Shown here piece after piece: positions 33,384-40,770 of a stretch of 58,150 bases of DNA. The stretch's first letter is position 1. The number at the start of each line of letters is the position of its first letter. The notes under the pieces were generated by a model, which saw nothing but the letters and a program-made list of their open reading frames with translations, was not told the origin of the DNA and did not search any database. This DNA comes from an uncultured Coriobacteriia bacterium (GTDB lineage: Bacteria > Actinomycetota > Coriobacteriia > Anaerosomatales > PALSA-660), in NCBI GenBank assembly GCA_903831865.1, contig CAIKZH010000003.1:1-58150 (forward strand). Reading direction: 5' to 3'. The translations under genes were made by a program, and so were the position numbers.

Positions 33384-33605
33384 TCACCTGGTCACACTGC
33401 CTTGCTCACGCCACTTGCGGAGCATCCCGGAGACGTAGCGGGTGTTCATGTCTTTGCCACGCTTGGCTGCCTCGTCGATCGCCTGCTCGGTGTTGCCCAT
33501 GCCGTAGACGCGCAACCATCGCGCGACCCACGACCACTCGCCATCGGTCAGGTCTCGCCCGACGAATCCGTCCCAGTACGACCGCTCCAGCTTCCCGTCG
33601 CTCAC
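33384..33605 (-). CDS. DnaD-like C-terminal domain protein
   Basis: This 73-residue protein has sequence (WARWLRVYGM, IDEAAKRGKDMNTRYVSGMLRKW) resembling the C-terminal DnaD domain, whose YxxxI/MLxxW motif binds DNA and helps load helicase. The GTG overlaps the stop of the initiator gene at 33602, so the two may act as a split replisome organiser. Confidence 0.6.
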   Translation of the reverse strand: MSDGKLERSYWDGFVGRDLTDGEWSWVARWLRVYGMGNTEQAIDEAAKRGKDMNTRYVSGMLRKWREQGSVTR

Positions 33606-34267
33606 GCTCGCGCCTCCTGTTGCGTCTCGGCCTTGAGGATGTGGGCGATGAGCCGCATGTTGCCCGGCTCGCCCTGAACGGCCGCCTGCCCGATCGCCTG
33701 CTTGGTCGCCTCTTCACCGAACGCCCTGCACCACTTCACGATCGAGCGGATCTCGTCGGGCTTGGCATCGCGGCGAAGTTTCTCCTCGAAGTACGAGCGC
33801 ACCGGGTGAGGGGCTTCTGTCTCGCGTGCTATCGACAAGACCTTGTCTCTTGAAGGTGAAGGCGTAGGAGAAGGTGAAAGAGAAAGAGAAGCGGCGTTGT
33901 CCGCTGCTTCCCGCTGTTCTTCGCTGTTGAGCGGCGGGCGCCGCTTGTCGGCGTGGATGTTGGACTGATAGCTGTAGAAGGACGCGGGTGGAAGGTAGAT
34001 GACCTCAGCTCCGCGATCCCACAGTTCCAGCAGTCCGGCGTCCTCGATGATCGCGAGCGCCTCTTCGACGTCCTTCGGCGTCTTGTCTCGGCGGTACGGG
34101 CATACCAGGGCGAGCAGGCGCTTCGGGCAGCCCGTGATGGTGGCGTCCTCTTCGACGTGCGGGATCATCCACGTGTAGAGCAACGCCGCGAAGTCGCTGC
34201 GCTGCGCGACGGCGTCGACCTTCTCGTCCAGGGAGATGTCGGTCGAGATGTTCCGGCGCCGGCTCAC
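33602..34267 (-). CDS. Phage replication initiator/replisome organiser
   Basis: This 221-residue protein has an N-terminal winged-helix-like region (SRRRNISTDISLDEKVDAVA, LLYTWMIPHVEEDATI, VEEALAIIEDAGLLEL, GAEVIYLPPASFYSYQ) of the kind found in phage replisome organisers. A low-complexity Ser/Pro linker (SLSLSPSPTPSPS) and a DnaD-like tail (PDEIRSIVKWCRAFGEEATKQ) follow. The linker coincides with a purine-rich, lower-GC repetitive DNA stretch that could be the origin. The start is the GTG that overlaps the previous stop. Confidence 0.65.
   Translation of the reverse strand: MSRRRNISTDISLDEKVDAVAQRSDFAALLYTWMIPHVEEDATITGCPKRLLALVCPYRRDKTPKDVEEALAIIEDAGLLELWDRGAEVIYLPPASFYSYQSNIHADKRRPPLNSEEQREAADNAASLSLSPSPTPSPSRDKVLSIARETEAPHPVRSYFEEKLRRDAKPDEIRSIVKWCRAFGEEATKQAIGQAAVQGEPGNMRLIAHILKAETQQEARA
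33851..33892. other. Candidate replication origin inside the initiator gene
   Basis: A purine-rich, low-GC stretch has repeats of gaaggtgaa (33852-33860, 33870-33878) followed by agagaaagagaag. It lies between the two domains of the initiator, as the lambda origin lies inside gene O. This is a positional and compositional inference. Confidence 0.3.
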
Positions 34268-34404
34268 GACTCGCTCCCGCAGCGGGCGATGAGCGTCTCG
34301 GCGTCCGGATAGCAGACCATCGGAGCCGTGAGCCGATCGCCCTCGACGTCCCAAGGCTTGTCGAGGACGCTCAGGTCGTCGATCTGCAGGACGCGTTCAG
34401 GCAC
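34264..34404 (-). CDS. Very small phage protein (46 aa)
   Basis: A GTG-started frame of 46 codons begins MPERVLQIDDLSVLDKPWDV and ends ARCGSES. It starts 3 bases after the membrane protein's stop and overlaps the initiator start by GTGA, which is why I accept it. The composition is protein-like. No family is recognised. Confidence 0.45.
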   Translation of the reverse strand: MPERVLQIDDLSVLDKPWDVEGDRLTAPMVCYPDAETLIARCGSES

Positions 34405-34406
34405 GA

Positions 34407-34625
34407 CTACGGCTTGGACTTGATGGCGCTGACGATGCCCTCGGCCACGTGCAAGACCGTGCGATAGGCGCCGTAGACGACGGGGATGACGCCGGCGAGC
34501 GTCATGGCGTCGGCCTGGACGGGCACGCTCGCGGGGATGATCTTGAGCGCGACGGCGGCCGACAGCACCGCGAAGAGCAGCATGAACCAGAACGACGTGC
34601 TTTGAGTGCCGGGACCGACTTGCAT
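34407..34625 (-). CDS. Small two-helix membrane protein in the early operon
   Basis: This 72-residue protein has GGAGGT 4 bases before the ATG. Two hydrophobic helices (about 12-32, FWFMLLFAVLSAAVALKII; about 41-62, TLAGVIPVVYGAYRTVLHVA) end in a basic tail. In an early region it is more likely a superinfection-exclusion or membrane-anchoring protein than a holin, although the fold is holin-like. The 125 bp upstream of it hold no gene. Confidence 0.6.
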   Translation of the reverse strand: MQVGPGTQSTSFWFMLLFAVLSAAVALKIIPASVPVQADAMTLAGVIPVVYGAYRTVLHVAEGIVSAIKSKP

Positions 34626-34750
34626 GGGGACCTCCAGATGCGGTGAGCCGATGGGTCGCTAAATGGCCGCGGCACCGCCTCCTCGCGGACTCCGCCGCAC
34701 GAACGCGCCGCAGAAATCTGCGAGCCTGCATTCGCGCGACATCGCAGTGC

Positions 34751-35104
34751 TCACAGCAGCCGCCCGACTACCCACGCTGCGGCGATCTCAGGCGGCAGAT
34801 CGTCGTGGGGCCTCGAGCTCGGCGGGTCGAACTTCGACAAACGCATCGGAACCTTCCCGGCAAGGTCGGGATAGCGGCCGACGAGGATGCGCGCGAGCGG
34901 ACCGCTGTAGCTGTTGTCGACCGCGTACGGGCTGCCATCGCGGTCGAGGTGACACTCGTCCCTGAGCCGCTCGATCCCCTTCTTGACGCGCGGAGTCTTG
35001 TGGTCAGCGATGGCCTCACGCAGCCACTTCACCAAGAGCGCTTCTGCGTCCGGGTTTGCATCCAGCCACGAGTGCGCGCGAATCATGGCGTCGGGGCGAC
35101 TCAC
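34751..35104 (-). CDS. Phage protein of unknown function
   Basis: This 117-residue protein starts at GTG (overlapping the RuvC-like gene's stop). It reads MSRPDAMIRAHSWLDANPDAE and then a mixed alpha-beta core with DECHLDRDGSPYAVDNSYSG. It is in the recombination part of the early operon. I recognise no domain. Confidence 0.55.
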   Translation of the reverse strand: MSRPDAMIRAHSWLDANPDAEALLVKWLREAIADHKTPRVKKGIERLRDECHLDRDGSPYAVDNSYSGPLARILVGRYPDLAGKVPMRLSKFDPPSSRPHDDLPPEIAAAWVVGRLL

Positions 35105-35595
35105 CGGCGTGTCTTCTGCATCGCGAGGTAGTGGAGACCGTGCGCGGCCGCGCTCCGCAGGTGTTCGTTGCGCAGCACCTCGTCTCCCGGACAGATGCCG
35201 TGCTGTCCCAGGGCCCAGAGCCGCATCGCCTGCGCGTAGGCGGTCATGACCGTCTCCGGGTCCTGCCACACGATCTCGCCGGAGTCCGTGAGCGAGCGCA
35301 GGACGGGCACGAGCAGCCCGACCGTGAGCGGAGTCGTCCAGCGGTTCTTCGCCGCGCGCAGATGACCGGGGATGTCCTTGTACGACTCGCAGGCGAGCAC
35401 ATCGGCACGCGGCCACTCCGCGGTAGCCTCGGCAATCTCGGCGGCCATGTGCTCGACTCGCGTCACGCAGGGACCGAACTGGGGACAGGTCGCTCCGGCC
35501 TTGGAGCGGACGGTGAGGGCGCGCGCGACACGGCGGCCCTCGAACAGCACGAGGCCGGTGTTGGCGAGACCGGGGTCGATGGCGAGAAGGTTCAT
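35101..35595 (-). CDS. RuvC-like Holliday-junction resolvase
   Basis: This 164-residue RNase H-fold nuclease begins MNLLAIDPGLANTGLVLF (catalytic Asp7). Its second acidic residue is in VLACESY (Glu70), and C-terminal acidic positions lie near PGDEVLRNEHLRSAAAHGL. These match phage RuvC-type resolvases that clear branched DNA before packaging. The ATG overlaps the small upstream gene's stop (ATGA). Confidence 0.75.
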   Translation of the reverse strand: MNLLAIDPGLANTGLVLFEGRRVARALTVRSKAGATCPQFGPCVTRVEHMAAEIAEATAEWPRADVLACESYKDIPGHLRAAKNRWTTPLTVGLLVPVLRSLTDSGEIVWQDPETVMTAYAQAMRLWALGQHGICPGDEVLRNEHLRSAAAHGLHYLAMQKTRR

Positions 35596-35747
35596 CGGCC
35601 CCTCACATCGAGCGCCTCGGCGATGCCAAGAATCGCGGACTCGCCTGAGAGCCCGATGCCCGCGGTGTCGTCGAGCACGCAGGTGACCTGGGACCGGCAG
35701 GACCGGCCGCCGAAACCGATTCCAAACCCGACGCGAGAGGCGGTCAT
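35592..35747 (-). CDS. 51-residue phage protein between recombination genes
   Basis: This short gene runs from ATG 35747, which overlaps the stop of the 35744 gene, to a TGA overlapping the RuvC-like ATG. The product (MTASRVGFGIGFGGRSCRSQ, then VTCVLDDTAGIGLSGESAIL) has two Cys and a Gly-rich start. The two 4-nt overlaps are the main evidence that it is real. Function unknown. Confidence 0.55.
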   Translation of the reverse strand: MTASRVGFGIGFGGRSCRSQVTCVLDDTAGIGLSGESAILGIAEALDVRGR

Positions 35748-36643
35748 GACCGCGACCCCTCACCGGGCCACGTCACTTCCGGATCCGCGTCGGTGGCGAC
35801 GCGCTCATCCTTCGGCGCGATTCCGTCCAGGACCGTGGCAGCCTGCTCGGCGGTAAGGTCCTTGGCGGCGCGCACATGGAAGCGCGTATTGAGCGCGCTG
35901 CGCAAAGCAGGGACGCTCCTGCCCGACGCCTTCCAAATCCGCTCGATGGCGGCGATCTGGTCTGATGATGCGAGCTGGACCGCGGTGAGCGGGACGTCGC
36001 TCAGGTCCTCGATGTCCTGCGTGAAGATGTCTGAGGCGGCGGTGGCCGAGAGAATGGCCGCGATGAAGGCGCGCTTCTGCGCCATCTTCAGCACCGTGTT
36101 GTAGTTGTCGGCCGGATTGTCGTGCTCGACCTTCTCGCCGGCGACGACGATCTCCCATGTGCCGGTGTCCGGGTTCTTCTTGGTGGAGTGGCCCCGGCCT
36201 CCCAGGAGCGCGATCGCCTCAGCCTGCTTGTCCTTGCGCAGATCCCAGTAGGCGGGCGGGACCGGCTCGCCGGTGAAGGTGACCTCGCCGGTGCGGAATC
36301 GGTACTTGCCCTCCTTGGTGGAGCAGGATCCCATCGCGTCGCCGACGACCTGTCCGGTGACCAGCGACGTGAGCGTGCAGGTCAGGACGTAATCGCGGTG
36401 GTCGTTATCGAGCTTCTCGACGTCGCGGTGATAGCTCGGCGCGAGGCGGAAGGTCATGGCGAGCTTCTCGGCGCCGGGCTTGAGCAGGCTGGGCTTGTCG
36501 CCGCACCCGGGGATCTTGCCGTAGTGCTCACCCTCGTGCATGACGCCCGCCATGACCTGCTGGATGAGCGCGACTTGCGCGATGATGTCGGCGGGAGTCA
36601 GCACCTCGTGCTGACAGATCGCGAGAGCGGTGTCCTCGCTCAT
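35744..36643 (-). CDS. Phage recombination-associated protein
   Basis: This 299-residue protein contains EGEHYGKIPGCGDKPSLLKP, GAEKLAMTFRLAPSY and VLKMAQKRAFIAAILSATAA followed by SDIFTQDIEDL. This set is widespread in phage recombination regions, and the last block is the usual signature. I think it is a single-strand annealing or repair protein family, but that role is inference. It is next to the RuvC-like gene, in an early operon with HTH genes upstream. Confidence 0.65.
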   Translation of the reverse strand: MSEDTALAICQHEVLTPADIIAQVALIQQVMAGVMHEGEHYGKIPGCGDKPSLLKPGAEKLAMTFRLAPSYHRDVEKLDNDHRDYVLTCTLTSLVTGQVVGDAMGSCSTKEGKYRFRTGEVTFTGEPVPPAYWDLRKDKQAEAIALLGGRGHSTKKNPDTGTWEIVVAGEKVEHDNPADNYNTVLKMAQKRAFIAAILSATAASDIFTQDIEDLSDVPLTAVQLASSDQIAAIERIWKASGRSVPALRSALNTRFHVRAAKDLTAEQAATVLDGIAPKDERVATDADPEVTWPGEGSRS

Positions 36644-36894
36644 CGCGCGCAGCCCGGACCAGCGGCTTTGGCTGCGGAAACCGGACTGCTGAGCGAGATG
36701 AGCAGTTCCGATGGCGGCACGCCGAAGGCTTCGGCGACGCGCCGGATCGTTGTCCGAGAGACTCTGCGGCCGGCGAGAAGCTGTGCCAGCGTGACACGGT
36801 TCACGCCTGACGCCGTGACGAGGTCCGCCAGGTTCCAGCAGCGCTCGTCGATGAGCGCCCTAACGCGCGCCACTGAGATTTCGGGGGCCTTCAC
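36640..36894 (-). CDS. XRE-type HTH regulator, Cro-like
   Basis: This 84-residue protein starts at GTG 36894, overlapping the excisionase-like gene. The HTH is clear: LADLVTASGVNRVTLAQLLAG, VSRTTIRRVAEAFGVPPSELL. It is an early gene and may be the Cro-type repressor opposing the divergent repressor at 37255. Confidence 0.7.
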   Translation of the reverse strand: MKAPEISVARVRALIDERCWNLADLVTASGVNRVTLAQLLAGRRVSRTTIRRVAEAFGVPPSELLISLSSPVSAAKAAGPGCAR

Positions 36895-37085
36895 AGATCT
36901 GCCTCCCACTCCATGTGCTCGTCGGCAGTCGTGTCGAGCCACCGAACGAACCCGCTCTTGGGGATGCGGATGGTCCGACCAAATCTGTGATAGGGGACGT
37001 TCTTTGACCTGATGAGCCCGTACAGGTAGTTCTTGGAGACGCCGATTGCCTTCGCCGCCTCACCGACCGAGTACTCGAGTTCCAT
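36891..37085 (-). CDS. Excisionase-like HTH protein (HTH_17)
   Basis: This 64-residue protein reads MELEYSVGEAAKAIGVSKNY, then YGLIRSKNVPYHRFGRTIRI and RWLDTTADEH, the winged-helix pattern of MerR-type excisionases. A GTG at 37115 would add 10 residues. It is the first gene of the leftward early operon. A role in excision or control of the lysogeny decision is expected. Confidence 0.7.
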   Translation of the reverse strand: MELEYSVGEAAKAIGVSKNYLYGLIRSKNVPYHRFGRTIRIPKSGFVRWLDTTADEHMEWEADL

Positions 37086-37125
37086 GGTATGGCGCTTTCT
37101 CTCACTCGGTAGCACTTCCGGCCGC

Positions 37126-37155
37126 TATGTAACCACTCCGGGTTGCACCACACAA
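37126..37155 (-). promoter_or_regulatory. Leftward early promoter
   Basis: Read on the minus strand: -35 TTGTGT (complement of 37150-37155), 18 bp spacer, -10 TACATA (complement of 37126-37131). It lies just upstream of the first early gene. Confidence 0.5.
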
Positions 37156-37190
37156 GGGTTCGGTTCAGATTAGGTCATGCAAATGTCAGT

Positions 37191-37219
37191 CACCGGGTGT
37201 ACCTTATTTGCACCGGGTG
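37191..37219. promoter_or_regulatory. Repressor operator repeats
   Basis: Two copies of CACCGGGTG (37191-37199, 37211-37219) are exactly 20 bp apart, so they lie on one face of the helix about two turns apart. Both sit between the divergent promoters, and the second lies inside the repressor promoter. Confidence 0.5.
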
Positions 37220-37236
37220 ACCTATAGAGCTAGAAT
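37208..37236 (+). promoter_or_regulatory. Promoter of the repressor gene
   Basis: -35 TTGCAC (37208-37213), 17 bp spacer, -10 TAGAAT (37231-37236), 18 bases before the ATG at 37255. The spacer and -35 overlap one CACCGGGTG repeat, which suggests autoregulation. Confidence 0.55.
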
Positions 37237-37254
37237 CCGCATCGAGGGAGACGA

Positions 37255-37641
37255 ATGGAGCCAGAAGCGCGGGTTGTCCTGTCCATCGACGAAGAGGCGT
37301 ACATGGCGGATCAGAAAGGGCTTCGGGCGGCATCGAGGCTGAAAGCGACGACGGTCTACATGCTCGACCTGCCCGAACTCGGATATCGAATCCAGAAGGC
37401 GCGTATCAACCGGCGGTACCCCACCGCGGCGGCCATGAAGAGAGCACTCGACGATTGGTGCTCGGCGCACGGGATGCCGTCGCTATCGATCGGGATGGTC
37501 CACCGACTCGAGACAGGTAAGCGCCCCCTGTCGGCCGACGAGATCCTGATGTTTGAAGAGGTGCTCAAGCCGGAGGGCGGGCCGGCGTACTTCCTGCCGA
37601 AGATCGGCGAGAGCGAACCGGACTGTCAGCCGGGCGACTGA
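37255..37641 (+). CDS. Prophage repressor-like HTH protein
   Basis: This 128-residue protein has AGGGAG 5 bases before the ATG. The centre (LGYRIQKARINRRYPTAAAM, KRALDDWCSAHGMPS, IGMVHRLETGKRPLSADEIL) reads as an XRE-like HTH. No C-terminal peptidase (LexA-type) domain is present, so control would not depend on self-cleavage. It is divergent from the early operon and directly upstream of the integrase. Confidence 0.65.
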   Translation: MEPEARVVLSIDEEAYMADQKGLRAASRLKATTVYMLDLPELGYRIQKARINRRYPTAAAMKRALDDWCSAHGMPSLSIGMVHRLETGKRPLSADEILMFEEVLKPEGGPAYFLPKIGESEPDCQPGD

Positions 37642-37642
37642 G

Positions 37643-38803
37643 GTGACCCGCCGCGCTCTCGGATCCCGCGTGGAGGTTTCACCGGGGCTCCATCGTCTCC
37701 GCGTTCCATGTGAGCCCGACCCGGAAACGGGGCGGCGCCGGGAGATTGATCGGCACTTTAGAGGCAGCGCGCGCGAGGCGGACCAGGAGCTCGCGCGCAT
37801 GCTGTCCGCCGAGGGTCACGCAGGCCCGCCCTCGGCCATCGCCTTGAAGGAGTACCTGGAGCAGCGGTATCTGCCCTGGGCCGAGGGACGGCTCCGGCGG
37901 ACCACGATGGCCGGCTACCGAAGCGTTGTCAGGATCCACGTCGTTCCTCGACTCGGGTCCCTAAGGCTCTCGAAGGTCACGCCGCATGTCATCGACATGT
38001 GGGTCGCGCGCATGCTCCGGGAAAAGGTGAAGGATCAGACTCGCAACCACGCCTACGTGGTGCTCCGCACGGCCCTCAGGCAGGCCGTCGCCTGGGGGAT
38101 GCTGCCCTCCGATCCGACCGTTGGGACGCGTGCGCCGAACGTGCCCGAACGCGACTTGGTGACGCTGGACATCGACCAAGCGAACAGGTACCTCGACGCC
38201 TTCGCGGGGACTGCGTGCGAACTCGCGGTCGTGATCGCTTTGGGAGTGGGGCTGCGTCGGAGCGAGGCGTGCGCTCTGCAGTGGAGCGACCTGAAGCTCG
38301 TGGCGCCGACGGGCGACGCCCCCGCATCAGGAGCGGTCACGATTACCAAGGCTCGCCACCAGTATGGCCGGGAGGTCTGGACGACCGAGCCGAAGTCGAA
38401 GAGCAGCCGCCGGGCGCTCTTGCTCGCCCCTTGGGTGGTCGAGGCGCTGCTGCCGCACCGCGGACTCGGGCCTGTGGTCTCCATGGCGCCGGACGAACTC
38501 ACCCGCGCCTACCGCAAGACGATCAAGACATTCAACGCGGAGCACACCAAGACGCCCCTGCCCTACGTTCCGTTCCGCGATCTGCGCAATGCGCATGGCA
38601 GCATCATGGTCGACCTCGGAGAGGGCACGAAGGCGATTGCCGACTACTACGGACATGAGACGTCGGAGGTAACCGAGCGAAGGTACATCCGTCCGCACCT
38701 GGCGGTCCAGGAGCGCTACGTCGCGACCGTCCAGAGGATGCGACACTCCCCGCAAAGTCCCGCAACCGAGGGGGACGAGAGGGTATCGGCGGGGACGGAA
38801 TAG
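37643..38803 (+). CDS. Tyrosine recombinase integrase of the prophage
   Basis: This 386-residue enzyme starts at GTG 1 base after the repressor stop. The N-terminal arm-binding and SAM-like core-binding regions (about 65-165, ALKEYLEQRYLPWAEGR) precede the catalytic domain: Arg205 in GLRRSEA, FRDLRNAHGS (312-320), His338 in YYGHE and nucleophile Tyr348 in RRYIR. Position 312, normally His in the HxxR box, is Arg here. It inserts the phage at a tRNA gene; the tRNA-Arg 3' end lies 62 bp downstream. Confidence 0.88.
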   Translation: MTRRALGSRVEVSPGLHRLRVPCEPDPETGRRREIDRHFRGSAREADQELARMLSAEGHAGPPSAIALKEYLEQRYLPWAEGRLRRTTMAGYRSVVRIHVVPRLGSLRLSKVTPHVIDMWVARMLREKVKDQTRNHAYVVLRTALRQAVAWGMLPSDPTVGTRAPNVPERDLVTLDIDQANRYLDAFAGTACELAVVIALGVGLRRSEACALQWSDLKLVAPTGDAPASGAVTITKARHQYGREVWTTEPKSKSSRRALLLAPWVVEALLPHRGLGPVVSMAPDELTRAYRKTIKTFNAEHTKTPLPYVPFRDLRNAHGSIMVDLGEGTKAIADYYGHETSEVTERRYIRPHLAVQERYVATVQRMRHSPQSPATEGDERVSAGTE

Positions 38804-38865
38804 CTGCCGTGAGCCCCTTTGACCTGCGGTTTCGTCTCCCCTCGTCCCCCGCTGTCACCCCCACG

Positions 38866-38914
38866 GCGGTTTCCTAAACCATGTGCCGCAGGTTCGAATC
38901 CTGCCGGGGGCACC
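38866..38914 (+). other. tRNA-Arg(CCU) 3' fragment: attachment site
   Basis: The sequence covers the anticodon arm (loop TTCCTAA, anticodon CCT), the T arm (GCAGGTTCGAATCCTGC) and the acceptor 3' strand plus CACCA. The 5' half of a tRNA is missing, so this is an att remnant and not a gene. The anticodon stem has one likely mismatch (ACCAT). It lies between two integrase genes that both point at it. Confidence 0.75.
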
Positions 38915-39019
38915 ACGCCTGACCTGCTGTTTCTCCGGAATCAGGCTCCGGATTCGAGGCCCGAGATGCCCCTTTGGGCACACTCCGGGCACACAACACG
39001 GTGCATCCAGACGACGCTG

Positions 39020-39060
39020 GACGCCTCTTTGCGCAGTTCAGCGCCTGCATCGGCACAAGC
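39020..39060 (-). pseudogene. Integrase C-terminal remnant next to the attachment site
   Basis: These 41 bases match the 3' coding end of the second integrase (39596-39636) at about 34 of 39 aligned positions. The antisense reading gives AGAELRKEA, like ARAELRKEAASGA at the end of that integrase. No gene surrounds it, so it looks like the leftover end of another integrase lost from this site. Confidence 0.55.
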
Positions 39061-39067
39061 AGCCGCA

Positions 39068-39514
39068 CTACCCGCGTCGGTGTCCCTGCGACCGGGAGTC
39101 TGTGCTCTGCAGGTGCTGCAGGACGCACGATCGACAGATGTCGGGCACACGGTCGCTGCCGTGGTGCCTCCTCAAAGCGTTGCCATACGCCTCCCGCATG
39201 GAGTCGGCGTTCCGGTAGGGGTGCAAGCCGTGACCGGCGTTCCAATCGTGCTGGAGTGCGGCCCATGACGCGTCCGGGTCGGCGGCGCGCCTCTGCTCAA
39301 CAAACTGCACCATCTCAGCGACGAACGGGCGCGGCCGACGATGACGCACGGTTCGGGCGCGGCACTGAGGACTGCGGTTGTCGAAGTGACCCTGACCATC
39401 GAGCGCTCGATCGGGAGCGAAGGGACACGGGCTGACCGATGCGAGCACAGCCGCGGCCTCTTCCAGAGTGCGCTTGAGGCGGTGGGCCTGATCTCGATGC
39501 GTCTCTTCCCTCAT
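39068..39514 (-). CDS. Possible small phage-type protein near the second integrase
   Basis: This 148-residue frame has a plausible folded centre (FVAEMVQFVEQRRAADPDAS, WAALQHDWNAGHGLHPYRN, DSMREAYGNALRRHHG) and two Cys-rich ends (SPCPFAPDRALDG; DICRSCVLQHL). The composition looks coding, but the ribosome site is weak and no family is recognised. It could be a true accessory gene of the second element or a decayed one. Confidence 0.45.
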   Translation of the reverse strand: MREETHRDQAHRLKRTLEEAAAVLASVSPCPFAPDRALDGQGHFDNRSPQCRARTVRHRRPRPFVAEMVQFVEQRRAADPDASWAALQHDWNAGHGLHPYRNADSMREAYGNALRRHHGSDRVPDICRSCVLQHLQSTDSRSQGHRRG

Positions 39515-39582
39515 TGCTCCCCAGCCGTTCGTCTGCCAACCGTGTCTGCGAAGCCTAGCACCGCGAGAGGGCGCGGCAGGAG

Positions 39583-40770
39583 CTAGGCGCCGCTCGCCGC
39601 CTCTTTGCGCAGCTCAGCGCGTGCAACGGCGCGAGCCTCGGCCAGCTTCGCGACTGCATCCGCCTGCATGCCGGGCAGCAGGTGTCCATACACACTCAGG
39701 GTGAACCCCGCCGATGAGTGACCGAGCCTCTCCTGCACGACCTTCGCCGGCGCCCCCGTCCTGATGAGCTGGCTGGCGTGTGAGTGCCGCAGATCGTGGA
39801 AGCGCACATGCACGCCGACGTGGCGACAGAAGACGTGGTACGCCTGCGAGAACTTCGAGGGAGGCCAGGGATCGCCGGTGTCTCCGGCGCACACAAGGTG
39901 GTTCTCGTGCCATGCCTCCCCCAGCGCCAACCGGCGCTCCTTCTGCCGACGTCGATGCGCTGCCAGCTCTTTGAGCGTGTCGGCATCCAGCGGCAAGGCC
40001 CTCCTGCTCGCGGCCGACTTCGGCTGCCTAAACACGAGCCCGGTGCTGGGCTCCTGAAGCGTCCGACTCACGGTGAGCACGCCGGCCTTGGTGTCGAGAT
40101 CCGACCACCGAAGACCCAGGACCTCTCCACGCCGCAGTCCCGCGTTGGCAGCGAGCAGCACTGCCGCATAGAGGCTCAGGTGCCCGTCTTCCTTGGCCGA
40201 GGCGAGGAGGCGCTCGGTGGCCACCTCATCGATCGCCTTCATCTCGATATGCCGCGCTCTCGGAGCGTCCAGGCGATCACAGGGGTTGACCACGAGGATG
40301 CCGACGCGCACCGCGCGGCCCAGAGCCGCCCGCAACACACGGTGATGAGAGAGCACGGTGCGAGCCGATAGTCCTCCCTCACCCTTGGCCCGGCCACTGG
40401 TGAGCTCCTCGGTGTAGTAGCGCTGGATCCGGGTGGGCGTGAGCTGGTTCAGGCGCACGGAACCGAGCGCCGGGACGAGCCGCTTGTCCACGATCTGCCG
40501 GTAGCCGTCCAGGGTGTAGGGCGCCACGCTGGGTGCGGCGTAGTCCTTCATCCATGTGGCGAGCCACTCGCCCACCGTCATCCGCGACGGCTCGGCGTAG
40601 GAGCCGGTGTCGAGCCCGTGCAGCAGCGCGGTGAGCGCGGACTGCGCCTCACGCTTGGTGACCGCGTGCACCGTGTGGTAGTCGAAGAGCTGCCGCCCCG
40701 CCTCGTCGCGACCCCGAAAGATCCGGGCCTGCCAGGTGTCGGGCGACTTGCGGCGCAGCAGCCCTCTCAT
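39583..40770 (-). CDS. Tyrosine recombinase integrase of the second element
   Basis: This 395-residue integrase of the actinobacterial phage/ICE type has an N-terminal AP2-like DNA-binding part (RRKSPDTWQARIFRGRD) and a SAM-like domain (VGEWLATWMKDYAAP). The catalytic residues are Arg213 (GLRRGEV), His325-Arg328 (FHDLRHSHAS), His351 and Tyr361 (SVYGH), all present. The ATG overlaps the stop of the 40767 gene (ATGA). Its gene points at the tRNA-Arg fragment about 670 bp away. It is unrelated in detail to the prophage integrase. Confidence 0.88.
   Translation of the reverse strand: MRGLLRRKSPDTWQARIFRGRDEAGRQLFDYHTVHAVTKREAQSALTALLHGLDTGSYAEPSRMTVGEWLATWMKDYAAPSVAPYTLDGYRQIVDKRLVPALGSVRLNQLTPTRIQRYYTEELTSGRAKGEGGLSARTVLSHHRVLRAALGRAVRVGILVVNPCDRLDAPRARHIEMKAIDEVATERLLASAKEDGHLSLYAAVLLAANAGLRRGEVLGLRWSDLDTKAGVLTVSRTLQEPSTGLVFRQPKSAASRRALPLDADTLKELAAHRRRQKERRLALGEAWHENHLVCAGDTGDPWPPSKFSQAYHVFCRHVGVHVRFHDLRHSHASQLIRTGAPAKVVQERLGHSSAGFTLSVYGHLLPGMQADAVAKLAEARAVARAELRKEAASGA

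Noticed and set aside
38866-38914. Complete tRNA-Arg gene
   Set aside because: The D arm and acceptor 5' strand are absent, so only the 3' portion used as an attachment site is present.
38716-38916. Minus-strand frame over the tRNA fragment
   Set aside because: Its start (PPAGFEPAAHGLGNR) is the familiar antisense translation of a tRNA 3' end and not a protein.
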